A stretch of DNA of 64,000 nucleotides from the NCBI GenBank assembly GCA_023630585.1, contig CM042541.1:17383501-17447500 (forward strand), given 5' to 3'. Shown one piece after another: positions 42,881 through 56,140 of this stretch; the stretch's first letter is position 1, and each line of letters starts with the position of its first letter. The DNA is from Cranoglanis bouderius. Its lineage: Eukaryota; Chordata; Actinopteri; Siluriformes; Cranoglanididae. A model generated the notes under the pieces. That model did no database searches. It saw nothing but the letters and a program-made list of their open reading frames with translations, and was not told the DNA's origin. A program made the translations under genes and the position numbers.

Positions 42881-44271
42881 CAGCCCCAATTCCAAAAAAG
42901 TTGGGATGCTGTGTCAAATTTAATGTGTAAGAATGCAATGATTTGCAAATCTCATAAACCCATATGTTATTCACAATAGAACGTAGAAAACATTTCAAAT
43001 GTTTAAACTGAGGAAATGTACCATTTTTGAATTTGATGGCCGCAACCACGTCTCCAAAAAGGTAGGACGGGGGCAACAAAAGGCTGGAAAAATAAGTGTT
43101 ACTAAAAAGAAACAGCTGGAGGCTAATTGGCAACAGGTCAGTAACATGATTGGGTATAAAAGAATATCTTAGAGAGGCAGAGTCTTTCAGAAGTAAAGAT
43201 GGGCAGAGGTTCACCAATCTGCAAATAACTGTGTCTACAATTTGTGGAACAATTTCAGAATAATGTTCTTCAACGTAAAATTGTGAAGACTTTGAATATC
43301 TCATCATCTATAGTACATCAATATTGCTTGCCTGTGATCTTCGGGCCCTCAGGCAGCACTGCATTAAAAACAGGCATGATTCTGTAATGGAAATCACTGC
43401 ATGGGCTCAGAAACACCTCCAAAACTCATTGTCTGTGAACACAGTTCCATCCACAAATGCCGGTTAAAGCTCTATCATGCAAAGAAGAAGCCATATGTGA
43501 ACATGACCCAGAAACGCCACCGTCTTCTCTGGGCCAAAGCTCATTTAAAATGGACTGAGGCAAACTGGAAAACTGTTCTGTGGTCAGATGATTCGAAATT
43601 TGAAATTCTTTTTGGAAACCATGGATGCCATGTCCTCTGGACTAAAGAGGAGAGGGACCACCTGGCTTGTTATCAGCACTCAGTTCAAAAGCCTGCATCT
43701 CTGATGGTATGGGGGTGCATTAGTGCCTATGCAATGGGCAGCTGGCACATCTGGAAAGGCACCATCAATGCTGAAAGGTATATACAGGTTTTAGAGCAAC
43801 ATATGCTTCCATCCAGACAACATCTTTGTATATTTCAGCAAGACAATGCTAAACCACATACCGCATCCATTACAACAGCATGGCTTTGTAGTAGAAGAGA
43901 ACGAGTGCTGAACTGGCCTGCCTGCAGTCCAGACCTTTCACCAATTGAAAACATTTGGCCCATCTTGAAACGAAAAATATGACAAAGGGACTGCAATTGG
44001 TCTCCTCAGTTCCCAGATGTATATACACTGTTGTTAAAAGAAGAGGAGATGCTACAAAGTGGTAAACATGGCCATGAGATGTGTTGCTGCCATCAAATTC
44101 AAAATTACCTTATTTTTTCCTTAAAATGGTAAATTTCCTCAGTTTAAACATTTGATATATTATCTATGTTCTATTGTGAATAAAACATGGGTTTATGAGA
44201 TTTGCAAATCATTGCATTCTGTTTTTATTTACATTTTACACAGCATCCCAACTTTTTTGGAATTGGGGTTG
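42881..44271 (+). mobile_element. Tc1-like element (CAGCCCCAATTCC family), decayed transposase
   Basis: TA borders at 42,879-42,880 and 44,272-44,273. Ends CAGCCCCAATTCCAAAAAAG and its complement, 1,391 bp. The frame 43,401-43,982 codes the catalytic half: LWSDDSKFEILFGNHG, SLMVWGCISAYAMGSWHIWK, FQQDNAKPHTA, CSPDLSPIENIWPILKRKI; D, D and E are all kept. The N-terminal HTH part (43,200-43,400) is in other frames with stops, and the C-terminus ends at a TGA. It lies about 380 bp upstream of the SLC6 start codon. Confidence 0.9.
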
Positions 44272-44719
44272 TAGATATTTGCTACATATGTACACAAACA
44301 ACAGACAGAGTTTTCCATCCTGATGCTCTAAATTTCATAGAGGGAACCCTCTTATCTATTAGGAAAAAGTCAAACTGCAAACCAATGTGAAAGTGCAATT
44401 TGTAGCAATGGCAATTTTCACAAATGTAATCAGTCCAAATGACTGCACTCATATTGCTATAAGGGCGCCTAGTCCAAATGAATCTGCTTTTGTCAAAAGC
44501 AATTTCATTTGATAAAAAACAAGTCATTTTCATTCCCTAACCCATATAGTTCAGAAGAGGGACACTACAGCAGCGCATTTGGAACGGCCAGCGGATTCAC
44601 CAGCTGGCAAGATGCACCCACTGATGAACATCACTGTGTATGCCCAGCCAAAAAAAAGCATAGATGAAAGTATAATATAGAATTATTTAGCCAAATTTGA
44701 GTAATTTTTAATGGCTATT

Positions 44720-44855
44720 TCTATGAACATGATGACACTAGAAATATTGAAATTTATTTGAGACCTGGTGATATATTGATCTGGGTTGATGTGAGCTCTA
44801 CACAGTTCACTATTAGATACAGTGAGAGAGGAACAAAACAGGAGACAATGCACAG
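44720..44855 (-). pseudogene. SLC6 exon 4-like fragment
   Basis: attgatctgggttgatgtga, ctctacacagttcactatta and the flanking intron words gaacaaaacaggag match exon 4 and its 5' intron at 39,060-39,175. Stops and indels break the frame. The Tc1 at 44,862 begins just after it. Confidence 0.8.
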
Positions 44856-44861
44856 AATGTA

Positions 44862-45022
44862 CAGTGGGTATAGAAAAGAATCACCCCCCTTTAAAATAAT
44901 CACATTTTGTTGCTTTTCAGCCTGAAATGAAAACGGACACAGTTTTTGTTTTATCCAGCTGTATTTACTCAGTGCAAGTTATAACATCCAAGTGAAAGAT
45001 ATAACACCAACATGTCAGAAAA

Positions 45023-45073
<51 letters not shown>

Positions 45074-46402
45074 ACAGAATCACTGAGTTGGAAAAAGGAT
45101 CCCCCCCCCACTAAAAATGACTTGTAAACTCAATAAGGTGTAGCTAATCACCTTCTCAATGGCACACAAAGCCATTTGACTTTCAACTGTGATCAGCTGT
45201 GGTCATTTTGATTAGCTCAGCATGAAAAGAGCTTTCCTGGAGCATTTTGTAGTGCAACTGAAGCAAACAATGAACTATGGGTGCAAGGCACTGTCAAAAG
45301 ATCTCCGGGATAAAGTTGTGGACAGGCGCAAGTCAGGAGATGGATACAAAAAAATTTCAAAGGCTTTATCAATGCCTAGAAGCACAGTGAAGTCTATTAT
45401 TAAGAAGTAGAAGGTATTTGGTACAACACAGACCCTCCCTGGATCAGGACGTCGCTCCAAACTGGATGAAAGAGTTAGGAGGAAACTGGTCAGAGAGGCT
45501 ACCAAGAGGCCTACAGCAACTCTGAAGCAGTTGCAGGAATTTATGACAAAGAGTGGTCACTGTGTGCATGTGACAGCAATATCACAAATTCTCCACAAAT
45601 GTGGCTTGTATGGGATGGTTGTAAGAAAACAAGCCACTGAGCTTTGCCAAAACGCACCTCGAAGATTCCAAATGGAAAAAGGTGTCATGGTCAGATGAAA
45701 CTACAATTGAATTATTTGGCCTCAACACGATATGTCTGGCGAAAATCCAATACAGCTCACCATCCAAATAACACCATTCCTACAGTAAAGCATGGAGGTG
45801 GTAATATCCTGTTATGGGGGTGTTTCCCTGCAGCAGGGACTGGAGCACTTGTCAGGATAGAAGGAAAATGGATGGGGCAAAATACTGTCAAATTCTTGAG
45901 GAAAATCTGCTGCCCTCTGCCAGAAAAATTGTCAATGGGAAGAAGGTTTACCTTCCAACATGACAATGACCCAAAGCACACAGCAAAACTGACTACACAG
46001 TGGTTGAAGGAGAAAAGGGTGAATGTCCTTGCATGGCCTAGTCAGAGCCCAGGCTTAAACCCCATTGAAAATCTGTGGAATGACTTGAAGACTGCAGTCC
46101 ACAAACGGTCACCATCAAATTTAACTGAACTTGAGCAGTTCTGCAAAGAAGAGTGGGCAAATATTGCAAAGTCTAGATGTGCAAAGTTAGTAGAGACATA
46201 TCCCAACAGACAAAAGTCCGTAATTAAAAAAAATTAAGGCAAATTAAAGCAAGAGGGTGATCCTTTTTCCAACTCAGTGATTCTGGTTTTTATTTTAATT
46301 TTTTTAATTTCTGACATGTTGGTGTTATATCTTCACTTGGATGTTATAAGCTGCACTAAGTAAGTACAGCTGGATAAAACAAAAACTGTGTCTGTTTTCA
46401 TT
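44862..46402 (+). mobile_element. Tc1-like element (CAGTGGG family), 3' inverted repeat lost
   Basis: TA then CAGTGGGTATAGAAAAGAA at the left. An (AAAT)n run (45,022-45,075) has expanded inside the inverted repeat. Coding pieces: 45,222-45,410 (DLRDKVVDRRKSGDGYKKIS, then a TAG at the KKW tryptophan) and 45,644-46,237 (GTGALVRIEGKW, RFTFQHDNDPKHTAK, SQSPGLNPIENLWNDLK). The conserved SPDLN aspartate is Gly. Homology ends near 46,402. Confidence 0.88.
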
Positions 46403-46599
46403 TTCATAATGTTTATTGTGATGCTCATTCCTATTAAATGTGCATTTGCTTCTAAACAACAATAAATGGGCAAAAAAAATATGGGTAATTCAGGTGCTTT
46501 CTCTTTTATGCTGATCACAATTTTTTTTGGGGGGAAAGCTTGCTTGGCTTTAATACCAAAATAAAAGAACAACTTGCATAAAAACATGCCAGCAAGGGT

Positions 46600-46990
46600 G
46601 GTGCAAATTATTCTGTGAGAACTTTCACTATGTAGCATCTTAAATTTATTAACTGTTAATGCAGAGTGAAATACAGAGTGAATTTTTAATTGCTTGCAAT
46701 TATACATTATGCAGCTGAGGGTGGGTCTGGGAGGAAATGTTCAGTGCGTTGGTGTATGTAAATCCTTGAAAATGTGTTTTTGAACAAATGTGTTTTTTTC
46801 ACCTTGAGCAAAAGAGACTAATGAGTGTTCAAAGACTGAAGATATTGACATGGTGCTATCACAGGTCAGATTTATTGACCTTGTATTCACATACTGTCAG
46901 TTATAGCCAGGTAATTAGTTCACTATTATCCTCTCAAATTAAGCTATTTTATTCTAAAGCTTACAGACTGAATTCTTCTAATAAATAATT
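46600..46990. repeat. Upstream flank of SLC6 unit A (duplicated at 58,100-58,700)
   Basis: ggtctgggaggaaatg, gcgttggtgtatgt, tgagtgttcaaagactgaa and tgacat words recur in the same order at 58,325-58,650, with small indels. Confidence 0.75.
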
Positions 46991-48764
46991 TTAAATAAAC
47001 CTAATAATGATCAAATGATCAATATTACTAGGTAAAAACTAAATTCACATTCAAAGCAGGTTTAAAGCCCCAGCACCATGGATGGGCTTTTGGAGGCCAG
47101 ACCCACCTTGTCTGAAGTTTCTGCACCCCAAGAAGTCCTTCCCCAAACAATATTTAGTGTAGTAGACTAATTATAAATTTATTATCATTAGTTGTATGCT
47201 AGGATTAAGTATGCTTAATATACATTATGTGTATATTTCCCTATTTTCAGAAATTGACAGGGTACTCAAAAATGTTGTCTCCTGCTGACGAAGAATTAAG
47301 ATTTGTTTCAAATTTAAAATTGTGGTTGCAGATGAAATTTGGCACTGACAGAAAATATCCATATCTTCTTTATTTTCTTCACTCAGCTGCATCATGCTCC
47401 TGCCAGTTTATCTCATAGCTCAGAATGGAAATAGCGATGTCTATGCAGTTTATTTATATTCACCTGGCAGAAGCTTAGCTAAACAAAATGTGACAACATA
47501 CAGGTGGTGGATAATAATTAAGCAGATGGCATGCAAGAATCAAAAAGTGCAAAGAGGACATGAGGAAACAATGAATAAAAGCAAAATAGAAAACAGATGC
47601 TTTAATGAAACATGGGGTCAGGTCCCAAGTGTTCCATCTAACAAGCTTTGTCAAGGTTTTGATTGTAAATTAAAATATAAGGGGAACAATGTCAAAATAA
47701 AATAAAATAAAATAAAATGAAGTGAAACAAAAAAAGATTTGATATTAGAAACTAATTTGGCATACCTGTACTACTTTGCAACATTTTTTTCTGGAATTGA
47801 AAGTTCTCATTAAACTACACACAGTAATAGAATGTTGTATGTTGGTTCCAATAAAACAGAATGAAATTAATCATCATTATATCACAGTGCTCTTAAATTC
47901 TCAAATCTGATTGGTCAGAAGAAATGACTGTTTATACCTGTTACTATGCAAGTCATAATGGGAATTAATTTGTTTTGCAGACTTTCAACAGCATTAAACA
48001 TAACTATAAATGGGGGAAAAAAACATGATGTGTTATTCTTTAATGGTTTATACTTTAACTGGTCCTATTCAACATGGTATAACTGAGCTGACAAACATAT
48101 AGGCTGGCAACATATAGGCTACAGTCATTAATAATATACCTAAAAGTTACCTTCATGGTATGTGTACATGCTAAACTCTAATAACTGTAGGAAAGGTAGT
48201 GAATTTTGTACATGCTGTAAATGTTTTTAGTACATTTTGGTAGTGAAATTTCATTTCATGTGAAATAACAGTTTTAAAATTCAATGTAAATTATAAATAT
48301 CAATCTTAATGTTAAATGTAAATATTAAATGTAAATGCTAAATATGAATCTAAACATTAAACATATATATGTCTGTAATTTTATAACAGATATTTATTTT
48401 TAGGATTTACAGGTTGCAGTGATGACACTGCTGTCACTGTTGTTACATTTAATATTTAGACTTATATTGAACTGAACTTAAAACACATTTGTACATGAAC
48501 CACTCTTTCAATGTATCACAATGGCCTCAAATGTTCAAAAAACATCAGATAGAAAGGAGCATTACAACTTTTACAAATGTAAATGTTAAATATAAATCTA
48601 AATATCAAATGTAAATGTTAAAAGAATCATTATCTAAATACAAATGTCCAAATTTAAAAAAAAAAAAAAAATTCAGATAGAAAAGAGTATAAAACTTTTT
48701 ACATTTGTCACCTCATAAGATACAATTAGACATATATACAAATAAATATTTGTATTTTATATGG

Positions 48765-48768
<4 letters not shown>
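46991..48768. other. Intergenic, no gene seen
   Basis: AT-rich. The region 48,290-48,660 repeats aaatgtaaat/ctaaatat words. No conserved coding sequence. Confidence 0.55.

Positions 48769-48841
<73 letters not shown>
48769..48841. repeat. (TA)n microsatellite at the SLC6 duplication boundary
   Basis: About 36 TA units just before unit B homology starts near 48,860. Confidence 0.9.
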
Positions 48842-48848
<7 letters not shown>

Positions 48849-49545
48849 ATTTTGTCACTTGATTGGAGCCATTGATGAATGTGTGGTCATCAAATTACTG
48901 CAATTAGAATCTCATTGATCTGCAGCTGTGTTCTTTCCTTTTGGGTCAGAGGGAGCTTGACATCTGCAGACTTTGCTGTTTAAAAAGAAAAACAACAAAT
49001 GATGCATTTTATTCTACACTTGTTATGCAAGTTCAACCTAAACGTCAATTAATGTAAAAAAATAAAAATTAAAAAATTAAAAAGTCAAATGCGTCAAACT
49101 ATCTTGCCTCACTTGTTTTAGTGTCCCTGAGTGGGTGTATAGCTTCACCAAACCCCACGTTTTCCCTGGGGAAAGTGAGGTCATGAGCCATCCAAGAACA
49201 CAGGCCCAGATTGGATATACATAAACCTTGTTATACAGGAGGGGCTGATAGTTCACCTGGCAAAAGAATTATCCCTACAGGCAAAGAAAAGGTTGAGTAA
49301 TTGAGAGAATCTGGCAGATGATAGTGATAATCATTAAAAGGAGGAGGAAGAAGCATAATACACTATGGAAGTTTTGACAGTAAAAAATTTGCATATAGTA
49401 GGATGAATAACTCACAAGGCACATCAGTGGTGTGAAATAACACCAGCAGTATTTGAAGAATGCACTGGGCAGCTTATCATACATGTCCTCAATGACATCA
49501 GATATGCGATCAGCTCCTGATTTGAGAGAAATTCAACAAGATTTA

Positions 49546-50499
49546 CAACCCCAATACCAAAAAGTTGTTTAAAATTAAATAAAAACAGTGTAATGATTTG
49601 CAAATCTCATAAACGCATATTTTATTCACAGTAGAACATAGAAAACATATCAAATGTTTAAACTGAGGAAATGAACAATTTTAAGGAACACATAAGGTAG
49701 TTTTGAATTTGAAGGCAGTAACACATCTCAAAAAAGTTGGGACACAGTAGCACTGTGTAGCACAACGAAACATGGCTTCTGCTTTGCATGATAGAGCTTT
49801 AACCTGCATTTGTGGATGGCACGGTGAACTGAGTTCACAGACAATGAGTTCTGGAGGTGTTTCTGAGCCCCTGTAGTGATTTCCTTTACAGAATAATGCC
49901 TGTTTTTAATGCAGTGCTGCCTGAGAACCTGAAGGTCATGGGCATGCAATATTGATTTTCGCCCTTGTCCCTTGCGCACAGAGATTTCTCCACATTCTCA
50001 GAATCTTTTGATGATATTATGTACTGTAGATGATGAGATATTCAAAGTCTTTGCAATTTTATGTTGAGGAACATCAATATTCTGCAATTGTTCCACAATT
50101 TGTAGACACAGGTTTTCGCAGATTGGTGAACCACCCACCTTTACTTCTGAGAGACTCTGCCTCTCTAAGATACTCTTTTTATACCCAATCATGTTACTGA
50201 CCTGTTGCCAATTAACCTAATTAGTTACAAAATGTTCCTCCAGCTGTTTCTTTTTAGTAACACTTACTTTTCCAGCCTTTTGGTGCCCCCATCCCAACTT
50301 TTTTGAGACGTGTTACAGCCATCAAATTAAAATTACCTTATTTTTTTCTTAAAATGGTACATTTCCTCAGTTTAAACTTTTGATATGCTTTCTATGTTCT
50401 ATTGTGAATAACATATGGGTTTATGAGATTTGCAAATCATTGCATTCTGTTTTTATTTACATTTTACACCATGTCCCAACTTTTTTGGAATTGGGGTTG
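49546..50499 (-). mobile_element. Tc1-like deletion derivative (CAACCCCAATACC family)
   Basis: TA at 49,544-49,545 and 50,500-50,501. Ends caaccccaat and attggggttg, 954 bp, same family as 42,881-44,271 but inverted. Minus frames at 50,192-49,998 (QLQNIDVPQHKIAKTLNISS, STVHNIIKRF) and 49,979-49,728 (KGQGRKSILHAHDLQVLRQH, HRAIHKCRLKLYHAK) code only the DNA-binding half. The catalytic domain is deleted. Confidence 0.88.
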
Positions 50500-51507
50500 T
50501 ACAATATTATATCCATGTCTTGTAAAGACTTGTATGTACAGAAACAACGAAACATACCCAACATCCAGCCAATTACTAGAGTTTCAGTCATACAGAAGAA
50601 GTAGCAACTACCATTAAATTCATAATAATCAATTAGCTGGAAGATGTAAACCCCTTCCTATGGAGAAAGAACAGAAAGAATGAATTTTCAAAAATATTTT
50701 TAGAAACACTTTATAGGACCTGTATAACACATTCATTAGAATTGCATAAATATTCTACACAGCAATGCTTTATTTATGTAACTTTGTCTTTACATGAAAG
50801 AGAGAAGAAACAAACCTTGTTTATCATTATGGGTCAACAGACTGGGACTCTTTTTGTCTTTTTTCATTTCATAGAAGGTATACATAGTGTTTCATACATC
50901 CAATAAATGCAAATTTCATTATCATTTTTGTTCAAAGGCATTAAAATGCTTCATTTAGCTGGTATATGAGCTTCATAAAATAAGCAATGTTGTAGTTGAA
51001 TGGTACTTGATAATAGTTTTAAATGCAGTGATTATGAATGGGTTATGAAGGCCCAATGTAGGTATACTTCAAATAGATTGTTACATTATTTTCTCCTTTA
51101 ACATCACACAGCATAAAGCAATCACCAAACAGCAAATTAGGTCATCTGGGCTATGTGCTTGAGAAAATATTATGTATGATGAAACAGCTCTATTCCTTAT
51201 AATTCCAACACCAGTAGCACAAAAAATTTGTTCTTAATGCTGGTTGAGACTTAGTTTTGGTAAGTTGGGAATACACTGCATCAGTAACTGATTTGGAAAA
51301 GCTCTACCCTTTACCACCTTATTTGTTTTGTCACTACCCTCGGTTCTTGTCCATAAGTGGGGGTAGGTAGAAGCAGAACACTTCTTCCAAAAACTGAGAT
51401 ACTGGTTCACCACCACAAACCATGCTTCTACTGAACTGATCTGCATTTCAATCCCAAACTCCCTTTTTTCCATGACTTGTGAATAAGTTCCCAACATACT
51501 TACATAT

Positions 51508-52560
51508 GGTGCTGTCAAAAAGTATGTGCCCCAATCCTGATTTCTTCTGTTTTTGTGTATATATCATACTAAATTGTTTCAGAAATTAAAATCTAAGATA
51601 AAACAAAGGCAACCTGAGTAAACACAAAATACAGTTTTTAAATGATAATGTTATTTATTGCAGCAAAAAAGTTATCCAATACCAACTGGGCCTGTGTGAA
51701 AATGTATTTGCTCCCATAGTTACTAATTCCCCAAATCTATGAAACTGCATTCATAATGGGGTTCAGCTGGACTAGACACAACCAGGCCTGATTACTGCCA
51801 GCCCTGTTCAATCAAATCAACAATTAAATAAAACTTTTTCAACAGCATGAAGTTGGTTAAAAAAAAAACAAAAAAAAAAACACAGTAACACACTATGTCA
51901 AAATTGAAAGAAATTCCAGAAATGATGAGGAATACATCAGTCTGGGAAGGGTTACAAAGCTATTTTAAATGCTCTGGGATTCTAAAGAACCACAATGAGA
52001 GCCATTATCTCCAAATGGGAAAAACAATATTGAACCTTCCCAGAAGTGGCCGACCTTCCAAAAGTCCTCCAAGAGCACAGAAACAACTCATCCAGGAAGT
52101 CACAAAAGTGCCAAGGACAACATCGAAGGAACTACAGGCCTCTCTTGCATCACTAAAGGTCACTGTTCATGACTCCACTATCAGAAAGACACTGGGCAAA
52201 AATGGCATCCATGGAAGGGTGGCTAGGTGAAAACCATTGCAAACCCAGAAGAATATTAAGGCTCATCTGAATTTTGACAAAACACACCTTGGTGATCCTC
52301 AAACCTTTTGTGATAATGTTCTGTGGATTGATGAGTCGAACATGGAACTGCTTGGAAGACAGGGGTCTCGTTACATCTGGCGTAAACCAAACACCGAATT
52401 CCACAAAAAGAACATCATACTCAAACCTTGTCCAGTATCTTCAACATCTCCAGCCAAATCTAAGTCCCCACCACAGCCTTGCTTGAAGACAAAGATTTCT
52501 TCCTGCCATAATAACCCCAGGTAGAGCAATGGACTCTAAAATACTCTCAAATGTTCCAGT
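51508..52560 (+). pseudogene. Tc1-like element, 3' half lost
   Basis: The 5' end gtgctgtcaaaaagtatgtg is a typical inverted repeat start. The frame 51,895-52,230 codes the DNA-binding half (LPRSGRPSKSPPRAQKQLIQ, ASLKVTVHDSTIRKTL, GRVAR then stop). The frame 52,237-52,524 starts the catalytic part (NVLWIDESNMELLGRQGSRY) but diverges before FQxDN. No 3' inverted repeat. Confidence 0.82.
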
Positions 52561-52714
52561 AAACCTAATCTGGGCAGGAAGAATGCACCCTGAACAATAA
52601 GCTTTACAAGGAAGGATAAAGCCACTGGATTGAAAAAGTTCACAGCATCACATCACATGATTTCAGTTTTTTTACACAAGTTTTTTTATCAGCTTGACTA
52701 CATGACTGGATACT

Positions 52715-53018
52715 ATCTGTAAATGGTAAATGGTCTGCACTTATATAGCGCTTTTCAACCTTTTTGTGGTTCACAAAGCGCTTTACACTGTGTCTCATTC
52801 CCCCCTTTCACGCACACACTCACGCACACATTCACACACCAATGGCAGCAGAGCTACCATGCAAGGCACCTGCCTGCCATCGGGAGCAACTTGGGGTTCA
52901 GTGTCTTGCCCAAGGACACTTCAGCACATGGAGTCACGTGGACCAGGAATTCAACCACCAACCCTACGATCAGTGGACAACCGGCTCTACCACCTGAGCC
53001 TCAGCCGCCCCATCTGTG
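52715..53018. mobile_element. Common fish interspersed repeat (ATATAGCGC head)
   Basis: gtaaatggtaaatggtctgc, acttatatagcgcttttcaa, acaaagcgctttacactgtg and aaggacacttcagcacatgg are hallmarks of a teleost repeat. No protein. Inserted between exons 10 and 11 of the decayed SLC6 copy. Confidence 0.65.
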
Positions 53019-54340
53019 AGAGCTGGAAGCCTGGTTTGCATGACTAGATACCCTCTACCCTGTCCATCGATGGAAAGGAACAACCATACAGCCACCTTGA
53101 CCAAATATTATTTGCATGCTTGAGCTCCCTCTTGTGGGGCCTCCACAGGACAGTTGGGAATGTCACTTACCGAGGTCATGACCACCTCAATTCTAACAAA
53201 CTAATCAGATATAAAATACACATTTTAGTTTTCACACTGGAATAAAAATGTGGAAATGATAAAAGGTAAACATCCAACAGCTTTCTGTAGTACCTGTGAA
53301 TCAAAAAAAAAATTGCCAAAAAAAATCCCCAAAATGATAAAGAAACAGGCTGATCACAGTTGCGGTAGAGGCATCATGGCCACTGCCTGAGTGTGGGTTA
53401 TAAATGCCAGACCTGGACCTTTAAAAAGAAACAAACCTATATGATATTTAAATTTTTACATTTCATTCTGGTGCATAGCAATTGTGTAATATGTGTGCAT
53501 GCTATAACCTAGCTGTGCTACGTCTTTAGTGTAGTGCAAATAAGACCACAAATCCAGCTACAAACTAGTACAGCCATTGACAACCCACATTCAAATGTTG
53601 TCTCAGCTAATACTTCTAATACAACCTTCACCATCTAATTGCAATATGTGAACTGAAAGTTTATATACATATTTCTGTAAAATTTCATGAAATTGTATGT
53701 GATTTTTGAAACTAATAGTGCAAATATAATATATCGAACCCAACCTATCCAGTTAGCTTGACATCTTTCCAGATGCAAAAGTAACAGGCCACCTAGATAA
53801 CAAGTAAGCAGAGTAAAATGTTCCAGTTCAATGTACCCAGTATCGCAATAGCAAGAGAGACATTCAACACTTGTCCCCTGGTAGTCAGCAGACGAAAGGT
53901 TAGCGAGGTAGGTGAAATATAACATAATTATGTTTTAAATACTATTCCTATGAACATCAGGAATGCACCTACACAAGTCATTCAAATAAGTTGCACAAAC
54001 AAGGCACAATTCCTCAATAAAAAGTTATTCCAACACAAGTGATGTCTGGTTGGGTTTCTTTATTGCAATCAGTTTTGTCTGCCTTTAGATCTTTACCTCC
54101 TCCATTTTTGAAACACAAGTATGGGAATCTCCAGACATGGCCCAGACCAATAATATTTCCTACTACAGCCAATAGAAACTCCACTTTATTGCTCCACTGT
54201 CTTCTTTCACACAAATCTTCATCAGCAGCTGTCATTTGCTCTGCTTCTCCCATTCTTTAATTTGCTTTTATTGTAACCCCTTGAGCCTAAGACCTCAGAA
54301 AGCATAAATGCCATCCTGTCTTAAAAAAAACTGTTATATG

Positions 54341-55522
54341 CAGTCCCCTCTGAAAGTATTATAATGGCAAGGCCAATTCTTTTGTTTTTGCTATGCACTG
54401 AAGAATTTTGAGTTCGCAATCAAAAGATGAATATGATCAGATGATAGATCAGAATTTCAGCTTTCAGTTCATGATATTTAAAAGTCAAAAGTAAACTTTA
54501 TTGTCATTCCTTCTCAACATAGACATATTGACTGAGGGACGAAATATAGTTTCTCCAGGCCATGGTGCCATATTTAACATGAAACAGTCTCCTGTTCAGG
54601 AGGTGAAATGCATGCTCAATTAGGTTAAGGTCTGTTGACTGACTTCGGTTGTTCAGTTTTTTCCCCTAAAGAAGTCCTTTGTTGTGTTTTGGATCATTGT
54701 CTTGCTGCATGATGGAGTTCCTCCCAATTAGATTGGATACATTTGTCTGTAACTTGACAGACAGAAGGTTTCTCTAGAGTTCTGAATTCATTCTACTGGT
54801 ACCATCATGAGTTACATCATAATTAGTGAGCCCATTCCAGAAGCAGTCTTGCAACCCCAAGCCATGACAGTACATCCACCATGCTTGACCAATGAGCTCA
54901 TATGTTTTGGATCGCTTTGGTAGAGGCATATCTTTATTCCAGAAATTTTGTGGCTCATCTCTGTATTTCTTTGCAAATTCCAATCTGGCCTTCACTATAT
55001 GTTTCTGCTTTTGAAGTCTTCTTTGAATGGTGGATTGTGATACCTTCACTCCACTCTTGTTATATTGGCTGTGCCCAATGCTTGTTCAATGGCCTGATAT
55101 GACTTTCCCTCTTTTCTTAGCTTCCAAATGGCTTGCTTTTCTCCCATAGACAGCTCTCTGGTCTTCATGTTGGTTTATCCTTTTTAACAATACAGTAAAT
55201 GCAGGTGAAACCCAAAACCAAGAGTAGACATTCAGGCTATTAATTGTTTAAACAATCAATCTACTTAACAGGGCACACCTGGCAACAAGACAGTTACATC
55301 TTCCAATATTTTTGATCATTTTAAAAATGGGTGGGTTCAAACAAAAGGTGCCACAGCTAGATATAAATATCAGGAAATGAAACACATCTAGATGTAAATA
55401 TTGGGAAATGAAAGCTGAAATTCTGATCCATTGTATCTTTTGATCTCGAATCCAAATGTCCTCAGTGTATAGCAGAAACAAAAAAAATGGCCTTGTTGTT
55501 CCAATACTTTCAGAGGGCACTG
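54341..55522 (-). mobile_element. Tc1-like element in reverse orientation, decayed
   Basis: Ends cagtcccctctgaaagtatt at 54,341 and the complement aatactttcagagggcactg at 55,522, with TA on the right and TG on the left. Minus reading shows MKTRELSMGEKQAIWKLRK-like start words near 55,165, HTH remains, then KVSQSTIQRRLQKQKHI and LEFAKKYRDEPQNFW. The catalytic aspartate region after FWNK is altered and no DDE triad is readable. Confidence 0.85.
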
Positions 55523-55619
55523 TATTTTGTTTGGTAGCAATTGCATTGTTTATATTCAAATATAAGGAGATCCACTTGGCATTGTTACATGTCTTGTGGC
55601 ATTGCCTATTAGACTAAAG

Positions 55620-56140
55620 TTAATTTGCATTCAAGTATTGCTGGGAACAGAATCCTCTCACAGACATTTGGCTGTGGATGCTACTTTCTTCTCCTGGACC
55701 CATGACCCCAGATACAAACCTTGACCTTTTTGAATTGTACTCCATAGTTAGGGCAGTATATTTGCTGGTCTGCATTGAGGTGTGCAATTTTGTAAAGAAT
55801 GTTTGTGGCCTCACCATTGGATTCAGAGGATATGGCACTGTCAGCAATAAACATCAGATCTGTTACAAAATGGTTTTCATTATAATGAACTCTTCACCTT
55901 CCTTTGAATGTTTCCTCATAATGGTGTTGTTCACCTTTTTGAAGACATTGAACAGCCTGGAAAACTGGATGCAAAGCTCCTCAGACATGTAATTTTGAAT
56001 GCTCATGAAACTGTTTGAGCCACTGTATATTGCTTGGAGGAGGCGGATGACTTTCTTGGACACATGCAATTTTTTTCCATAATGCTGGCCAATGCACACA
56101 ACCCAAAGCTGCTCTGAAATCGATGAAAACTATGAATCCT
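55620..56140 (-). pseudogene. LINE reverse-transcriptase fragment
   Basis: Minus frames read VFIDFRAALGCVHWPALWKK (56,125-56,070; the FxDFRAAFDS motif of RT domain), KVIRLLQAIYSGSNS (next frame), NTIMRK with an EGR-like stretch, then NILYKIAHLNADQQI. At least three frameshifts and no YADD box. Resembles the endonuclease/RT LINEs common in fish. Confidence 0.7.

Larger units (their letters stand above)
48862..54253 (-). pseudogene. Decayed tandem copy of the SLC6 transporter
   Basis: Recognisable exons, minus strand: 1 (54,253-54,097), start of 2 (about 53,967), 5 (53,877-53,745), 8 (about 53,620-53,505), 9 (53,415-53,290), 5' half of 10 (about 53,205-53,117), 11 (50,657-50,558), 12 (49,516-49,416), 13 (about 49,270-49,110) and 14 (about 49,000-48,880). 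Exons 3, 4, 6 and 7 are missing. Disabling changes: Trp to TAG and Lys to TAG in exon 5, Trp to TGA in exon 9, deletions in 13 and 14. TM1 reads GNIIGLGHVWRF, so the Na+ ligand Asn is His. A Tc1 derivative, a second Tc1 and a SINE-like repeat sit in its introns. Confidence 0.9.

Noticed and set aside
48862..54253. Second functional SLC6 gene
   Set aside because: Stops in exons 5 and 9, missing exons 3, 4, 6 and 7, and half of exon 10.
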